DNA of 64,000 nt from JAFCUW01 sp049898325 (GTDB lineage Bacteria; Pseudomonadota; Gammaproteobacteria; Burkholderiales; Burkholderiaceae_D), in NCBI RefSeq assembly GCF_049898325.1, contig NZ_JAFCXL010000001.1:421234-485233 (forward strand), given 5' to 3'. The notes beneath the pieces are model-generated. The model did no database searches, had not been told where the DNA came from, and was given only the letters and a program-made list of their open reading frames with translations. The translations under genes were made by a program, and so were the position numbers. Below are positions 59,810 to 64,000 of this stretch, one piece after another (within the stretch, counting starts at the first letter, position 1; every line of letters begins with the position of its first letter).

Positions 59810-60706
59810 CTAGAGCCGGTCCGGCCCGCTGCCCAGGCGCTGGCCGGGATTGCGCAACTCAAGGGCGATCAGGGCGGCGCTCTGGTCGGCGCCGGGGTGG
59901 CTGTCACCAATTTCGCCGTAGTGCGCCGTCACCAGCGTCGCCAGCGGCAACGCGAGGCCCGCATCGGCGGCCGCCGCCAGCACATTGCGCATGTCCTTGA
60001 GTTGGCTTTTGACTTGCCCGCCGGGCACGAAATTGCGATCGAGCATGCGCTGGCCGTGCACTTCCAGCAGGCGGCTTTCGGCAAAGCCGCCACGCAAGGC
60101 CGTGCGCACGGCGGCCGGATCGGCCCCGGCGGCCTGCGCCAGCAGCAGCGCCTCGGCGATCAGGTCGAGCGTGCCGCCGACAATCAATTGATTGCACAAT
60201 TTGGCGACCTGGCCACTGCCGACCGGGCCCACCAGCGTGGGCCGACCCATCGCTGCCAGCAGCGGCGCCGCCTCGGCGAAATCGGCCGATGTCCCGCCGG
60301 CCATGATGGCGAGTGAACCCGCCTCGGCGCCCACCACGCCCCCTGAGACGGGCGCATCCATGAAGCGCACCCCGCCCTCAGCCAGGCGGGCGTGGAAGGC
60401 CAGCGCTTCGGCATGCTGGGTGGAACTCATGTCGACCCACAAGGCGTTCGGCTTGAGCGCAGCCTGGGCGGCCGCGATAATCTCTCCGACAATGGCGCCG
60501 TCCTCGAGCATCGAGATGACCAGGTCGGCCCCGGCGACGGCCTCGGCCAGCGTGGCGCATGCCTGCACCTGCGCGCCGGTGATTGCCTGGGCCTTGCTCA
60601 AGGTGCGGTTCCATACGCGCAGCGTATGACCGGCTGCCGCCAGCCGGCTGGCCATGGGCTTGCCCATCAGTCCGATGCCGAGAAATGCAATAATGGTTGG
60701 GGTCAT
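59810..60706 (-). CDS. 3-hydroxyisobutyrate dehydrogenase family NAD(P)-dependent oxidoreductase
   Basis: This 298-aa beta-hydroxyacid dehydrogenase has the N-terminal FLGIGLMGKPMASRLAAAG Rossmann motif, DAPVSGGVVGAEAGSLAIMAGG (substrate signature) and GSGQVAKLCNQLIVGG with the catalytic Lys. Substrates in the family include tartronate semialdehyde, 3-hydroxyisobutyrate and related acids; which one cannot be told. CAGGAG lies 6 nt before the ATG at 60706; upstream frame to 61009 overlaps the next gene's promoter and is not coding. Confidence 0.93.
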   Translation of the reverse strand: MTPTIIAFLGIGLMGKPMASRLAAAGHTLRVWNRTLSKAQAITGAQVQACATLAEAVAGADLVISMLEDGAIVGEIIAAAQAALKPNALWVDMSSTQHAEALAFHARLAEGGVRFMDAPVSGGVVGAEAGSLAIMAGGTSADFAEAAPLLAAMGRPTLVGPVGSGQVAKLCNQLIVGGTLDLIAEALLLAQAAGADPAAVRTALRGGFAESRLLEVHGQRMLDRNFVPGGQVKSQLKDMRNVLAAAADAGLALPLATLVTAHYGEIGDSHPGADQSAALIALELRNPGQRLGSGPDRL

Positions 60707-60821
60707 GGCGGCTCCTGGTAGAGTCACAGATTGTAGCGCGGACGCGCCAAACGCCCCATCGGGAACCCGGTACAATGCTGTAGCTCTTATCTGAACTGCA
60801 TTCTTACCTCGGAAAATCCCC

Positions 60822-61376
60822 ATGTTTATTCGCAAAATCATCGCTCGCTCGGCCCTGGCGCTGGGCGCCTTGCTGGCGTGCCAGTCCGTTCTCGCCCAGG
60901 ATCTCGTTGACTCCGTCGCCCTCGAAGTGGGCGCCGGCGCCAAAGTGCAAATGATCCGCGTCAGCGCCCAGAAAAATTGGGACCGCGCCTGGTTCGAATC
61001 GAACGGCACCCACCTGTCGGGTTACTGGGACGCCAACCTGGCCCAGTGGCGCGGCAACGCCTATCAAAATGTGGCCGGCCAGCACCAGAACATCACCGCC
61101 ATCAACCTGACCCCCGTGTTCCGCTACGAAGCGAGCAACAAGCTGGGTTGGTATGCGGAGGGCGGTATCGGTGTCAGCCTGCTGTCGAAAAAGTACGACA
61201 ACGATGACAATCGCCTGTCGACCAATTTTCAGTTCGGTGACCACCTGGGTGCCGGCTATGTGTTCGGCAACAAGTGGGAACTGGGCGCGAAGATCCAGCA
61301 TTACTCCAACGGTGGTTACAAGAAGCCCAACAGCGGCGTGAACTGGTTCGTCGTCAAGCTGGCGCGCCCCTTCTGA
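60822..61376 (+). CDS. PagL-type lipid A 3-O-deacylase / acyloxyacyl hydrolase
   Basis: This 184-aa protein has a signal peptide (to about residue 26) and an eight-strand outer-membrane barrel ending in aromatic ARPF. The active-site segment IQHYSNGGYKKPNSG is the PagL motif with His160 and Ser162. The third PagL residue (Glu, 14 after His in P. aeruginosa, from memory) is Asn174 here. PagL removes the 3-O acyl chain of lipid A at the outer membrane. TACAAT at 60771-60776 may be its -10. Confidence 0.87.
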   Translation: MFIRKIIARSALALGALLACQSVLAQDLVDSVALEVGAGAKVQMIRVSAQKNWDRAWFESNGTHLSGYWDANLAQWRGNAYQNVAGQHQNITAINLTPVFRYEASNKLGWYAEGGIGVSLLSKKYDNDDNRLSTNFQFGDHLGAGYVFGNKWELGAKIQHYSNGGYKKPNSGVNWFVVKLARPF

Positions 61377-61446
61377 TGGTGTTTGGCCGGCACGGGGGCG
61401 CGTTCGCTTGAGCTCACCCCGGCCGGTTTTATGTGACAATCGGCCG

Positions 61447-62883
61447 ATGACCAGAACCGCTTCGATCAAGACCTATCTGCCGTGGGTCGTCGCCACCGCG
61501 CTCTTCATGGAGCAGCTTGACGCGACCATTGTCAACACGGCCATTCCCAGCATCGCCGCCGACCTGCACGTCACGCCCCTGAGCCTGAAGTCGGTCGTCA
61601 CCAGCTACATCCTCAGTCTCGCAGTGGGCATTCCCATCAGCGGCTGGATGGCCGACCGCTTCGGCACCCGCCGCGTGTTCGGCATCGCCATTGCCATCTT
61701 TACCTTCGCCTCCGTGCTGTGCGGCCTGGCCTTGAATCCCACCATGATGACGGGCGCGCGCTTGCTGCAAGGCATAGGTGGCGCCATGATGATGCCAGTC
61801 GGAAGGCTGGCGATCATCCGCACCTTTCCCAAGTCCGAATTGCTCGGCGCAATGAACTTCGTCATCATCCCCGCGCTGATCGGGCCGCTACTGGGGCCCA
61901 CGCTGGGTGGCTTGATCGTCCACTGGATTTCCTGGCGGGCCATTTTCTTCGTCAACGTGCCGGTCGGCCTGATCGCCCTCTACCTGGTATGGCGCTACAT
62001 GCCCGACTACAAGGGGACGGAGCGGCGCCCGCTCGACGTGGTCGGCATGATTTTATTCAGTTGCGGCACCGCCCTGCTGTCGTGGCTGCTGGAAGTGTTC
62101 GGCGAGCACACGCTCGAGCCCATGACGGCGCTGCTGATGCTGGTGGTGTCGATCAGTCTGCTGGTGGCGTATGGCTGGCATGCCAGCGGCATCGAGTTCC
62201 CCTTGCTGCGCCTGACCCTGTTCAAGATACGCACCTTCCGCACCGCGGTGCTCGGTGGCTTCGTCACCCGGCTGGGCGTGGGCGGCCTGCCATTCTTGCT
62301 GCCGATGATGTACCAGGTGGGCCTCGGCTTACCGGCATGGAAGTCGGGCCTGTTGATGATGCCCACTGCCCTTGCCGCCATGGGCATGAAGCTGATCTCG
62401 CCGCGCCTGCTGGCCCGCTTCGGCTACCGCCAGGTGCTGATCGTCAACACGGTCTGCATTGGCATCACCATCGGCCTGTTTTCGACCGTCAAGGCAGGCA
62501 CGCCTTTGAGCATGATCGTCGTGCTCAGCCTGATGCAGGGCTTTTTCAATTCCCTGCAGTTTTCCAGCATGAACACCCTCGCGTACGCCGACATTGCCCA
62601 GGCCGATTCGAGCATGGCTAGCACGATATCGAGTTCGTTTCAGCAGCTGTCGATGAGTTTTGGCCTGGCCGCGGGCAGCCTGGTGGCCGCCTATTACCTG
62701 GGCGAGGTGCCGCAAACCAACCAGGGCATGGTCACCAGCGCGCTGCACAGCGCCTTTGTCGCCCTGTCGGTGGTCACGATCCTGTCCTCGCTGGCGTTCT
62801 GGACCTTGAAACGCAACGATGGCGAGAGCATCAGCCAGGGCGGCAAGGTGGTCCCTGCCGAGCCAGTGCCTGCCAGTACCTGA
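61447..62883 (+). CDS. DHA2-type MFS multidrug exporter
   Basis: This 478-aa protein has about 14 helices, the EmrB/QacA (DHA2) pattern: MEQLDATIVNTAIPSIAADL (motif D1), GWMADRFGTRRVFGIAIA (motif A) and a Gly-rich ARLLQGIGGAMMMPVGRLA motif C-like region. It exports drugs or metabolites with protons. No membrane fusion partner lies next to it. The ATG at 61447 is the first Met before the first helix; there is no strong ribosome site. Confidence 0.9.
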   Translation: MTRTASIKTYLPWVVATALFMEQLDATIVNTAIPSIAADLHVTPLSLKSVVTSYILSLAVGIPISGWMADRFGTRRVFGIAIAIFTFASVLCGLALNPTMMTGARLLQGIGGAMMMPVGRLAIIRTFPKSELLGAMNFVIIPALIGPLLGPTLGGLIVHWISWRAIFFVNVPVGLIALYLVWRYMPDYKGTERRPLDVVGMILFSCGTALLSWLLEVFGEHTLEPMTALLMLVVSISLLVAYGWHASGIEFPLLRLTLFKIRTFRTAVLGGFVTRLGVGGLPFLLPMMYQVGLGLPAWKSGLLMMPTALAAMGMKLISPRLLARFGYRQVLIVNTVCIGITIGLFSTVKAGTPLSMIVVLSLMQGFFNSLQFSSMNTLAYADIAQADSSMASTISSSFQQLSMSFGLAAGSLVAAYYLGEVPQTNQGMVTSALHSAFVALSVVTILSSLAFWTLKRNDGESISQGGKVVPAEPVPAST

Positions 62884-62916
62884 TGCGCCACCTTCGCGGC
62901 GCTGCGCAGGCCTGAC

Positions 62917-63546
62917 TTAACTCGTGCTGCGCTTGCTGCTGGCCAGCACGGCGGCGGCCACCAGAAACACCGCCCCGGTAGCACGGTTGAACAGTGTGGC
63001 ACGACGTGGCTGCTGCAGCCAGCGCTTGGCCCTGGATGCCGAGAGCGCGTAAATGGTCAGCCACGCCAACTCGAAAAAAATGAATGTCGCGCCCAGCACC
63101 ATGAATTGTGGTGCCTGTGGCGCGCCCGGAATGATGAATTGGGGGAACAGCGCGCCGAAGAAAAGTAGCGCCTTGGGATTGCTGACGCCAACCAGGAATC
63201 CCTGGCCAAAAAGCCGCCCGCTCGTCGAAGATGTAACAGAACCGGAGACGGCAATGTCGGTGGCCGATGACAACAGCGAGGTGATGCCCAGATAGGCAAG
63301 ATAGGCCGCACCCATCCACTTGATTGCAGTAAACAAAGTTTCCGATGCAGCCAGCGCGGTCCCCAGTCCCAGTGCCGACAGTGCCATGATGCCCACAATT
63401 GCCGTCGTGCTGCCCAGCGACGCGATCAAGGCCTTACGCACGCCCAGATTGACCGAGGTGGACACGCACATCAAGACGCTCGGTCCCGGTGTGACGGTCA
63501 GGACCAGCACTGCTGCGACGTAGAGGAGCCAATTGGAGAGTGTCAT
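62917..63546 (-). CDS. LysE family amino acid exporter
   Basis: This 209-aa protein has six helices and the RhtB/LysE N-terminal motif LTVTPGPSVLMCVSTSVNLG, then GFLVGVSNPKALLFFGALFPQF, which is diagnostic. It exports small neutral or basic amino acids. It converges with the MFS gene and lies downstream of the rRNA operon on the same strand, insulated by the rRNA terminator. The start at 63546 fits the family; upstream frame is not coding. Confidence 0.92.
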   Translation of the reverse strand: MTLSNWLLYVAAVLVLTVTPGPSVLMCVSTSVNLGVRKALIASLGSTTAIVGIMALSALGLGTALAASETLFTAIKWMGAAYLAYLGITSLLSSATDIAVSGSVTSSTSGRLFGQGFLVGVSNPKALLFFGALFPQFIIPGAPQAPQFMVLGATFIFFELAWLTIYALSASRAKRWLQQPRRATLFNRATGAVFLVAAAVLASSKRSTS

Positions 63547-63641
63547 GCTGCATGTCCCGGGAAATGGTGAATACGCTGAATATATTACGTGAGTATGGGA
63601 ATGACAAGACATTGTACTGATTCCGCAAAAGCGCCAGACGT

Positions 63642-63675
63642 AAAAAAACCCCGCACATCGCTGTACGGGGTTTTC
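63642..63675 (-). terminator. Intrinsic terminator of the rRNA operon
   Basis: On the minus strand, a stem of CCCCG and CGGGG extended by A-T pairs, with a T tract of seven at about 63648-63642, lies 12 nt beyond the 5S 3' end. Confidence 0.85.
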
Positions 63676-63686
63676 TCACTATAACT

Positions 63687-63802
63687 AGCCTGACGATAAC
63701 CTACTTTCACACTGGTTGCAGCACTATCATCGGCGTAATATCGTTTCACGGTCCTGTTCGGGATGGGAAGGGGTGGTACCGATTTACTATGGTCATCAGG
63801 CA
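63687..63802 (-). rRNA. rrf: 5S ribosomal RNA
   Basis: Read on the minus strand, the ~116 nt start with TGCCTGATGACC and end with GTTATCGTCAGGCTA, so the ends pair (GCCTGA with TCAGGC) as helix I. The internal segments CCCATCCCGAACAGG and GATGATAGTGC are universal 5S features. Exact ends are uncertain by a few bases. Confidence 0.95.
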
Positions 63803-63947
63803 TAACTTGTACAGGCTGTGCTCTCGAACGGAGCAGCACAGCCTTGAATCTGGAAGAAGTAAGTTTTAACTTTATTTACTGCTGGGTAGAGATTATATAT
63901 CTCACAAGCACAACGCGCTTTCAATTCTCTACAACTGCTAATGTTAT

Positions 63948-64000
63948 AGGGACAAGCCTTACGGGCAATTAGTACTGGTTAGCTTAATGCATTACTGCAC
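63948..64000 (-). rRNA. rrl: 23S ribosomal RNA, 3' end only
   Basis: On the minus strand the window's last bases read GTGCAGTAATGCATTAAGC, then TAACCAGTACTAATTGCCCG and TAAGGCTTGTCCC. This is the 3' end of betaproteobacterial 23S rRNA, corresponding to the E. coli GAGCUAACCGGUACUAAU end. The rest lies beyond the window. About 145 nt of spacer separate it from 5S, with no tRNA. Confidence 0.93.

Noticed and set aside
1049..63686. tRNA genes and riboswitches in the intergenic gaps
   Set aside because: I read the larger gaps for T-loop and anticodon patterns and for known aptamer cores and found none; weak candidates could be missed without a covariance search.
1..64000. CRISPR array, insertion sequence, prophage, toxin-antitoxin or defence island
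   Set aside because: No regularly spaced repeats, transposase, integrase, phage structural gene or tRNA-associated attachment site was seen. Gene content is chromosomal backbone throughout.

Overview
The window is chromosomal DNA of a high-GC betaproteobacterium, most likely of the family Oxalobacteraceae (Janthinobacterium/Massilia/Duganella group). This rests on the 5S and 23S rRNA ends at the right edge, the housekeeping order queA-tgt-yajC-secD-secF next to a divergent recG, the PEP-CTERM signal remnant, and protein content typical of that group. The family assignment is inference; no search was run. I see no phage, insertion sequence, integron, CRISPR array or tRNA. Most of the window is conserved chromosomal backbone. 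The interesting material is mainly in gene arrangement, intergenic elements and one decayed gene.

Layout. 1-3.2 kb: the 3' part of purB, then a cytochrome b561 gene and two YceI genes, closed by a strong terminator and a ~165-bp imperfect palindromic element. 3.2-8.6 kb: a glycine-zipper stress protein, a GlsB/YeaQ membrane protein, a cardiolipin synthase and an S46 dipeptidyl-peptidase. 8.6-14.5 kb, minus strand: a small unknown protein, an APC permease, a DUF2167/M50 protease pair, a GIN-domain lipoprotein and an Old Yellow Enzyme. 14.5-28.7 kb, minus strand: a complete arginine succinyltransferase (AST) system in the order EamA exporter, GlxA/ArgR-type regulator, astC, aruF, aruG, astD, astB, a ~1575-aa NAD-glutamate dehydrogenase, astE. 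28.8-30.5 kb: MarR regulator, a small unknown protein and an HDOD protein. 30.5-31.0 kb: a sigma-54-like promoter facing the C-terminal stub of a PEP-CTERM gene.

31.0-36.7 kb, minus strand: secF, secD, yajC, tgt and queA, with recG divergent. 39-44.4 kb: a TPR membrane protein, two exported unknowns, a Gfo/Idh/MocA oxidoreductase, a DUF3025 protein and pyrC. 44.4-47.8 kb: an isolated polar amino acid ABC ATPase, a DAACS glutamate/dicarboxylate symporter and a periplasmic asparaginase. 47.8-55.2 kb: an Atm1-type exporter, a YciA thioesterase coupled to a PhoD phosphatase, and two tandem fadD paralogues. 55.3-63.5 kb: a zinc aminopeptidase-like lipoprotein coupled to a molybdopterin oxidoreductase, an M20 amidohydrolase, a 3-hydroxyisobutyrate dehydrogenase-family enzyme, a PagL-type lipid A deacylase, a DHA2 exporter and a LysE exporter. 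The window ends with the 5S gene and the 3' end of a 23S gene of an rRNA operon read leftward.

How the genes work together: the 15.5-26.6 kb block takes arginine to glutamate plus succinate and then, through NAD-GDH, to 2-oxoglutarate. A sequence resembling a Pseudomonas ArgR half-site overlaps the -35 position of the predicted astC promoter. The asparaginase and symporter at 45-48 kb form a plausible periplasmic asparagine-to-aspartate uptake route. Two neighbouring genes (marR-like and HDOD) have TATAAT exactly 6 nt before ATG and no Shine-Dalgarno, which suggests leaderless mRNAs. I found no convincing wholly new multi-gene system.
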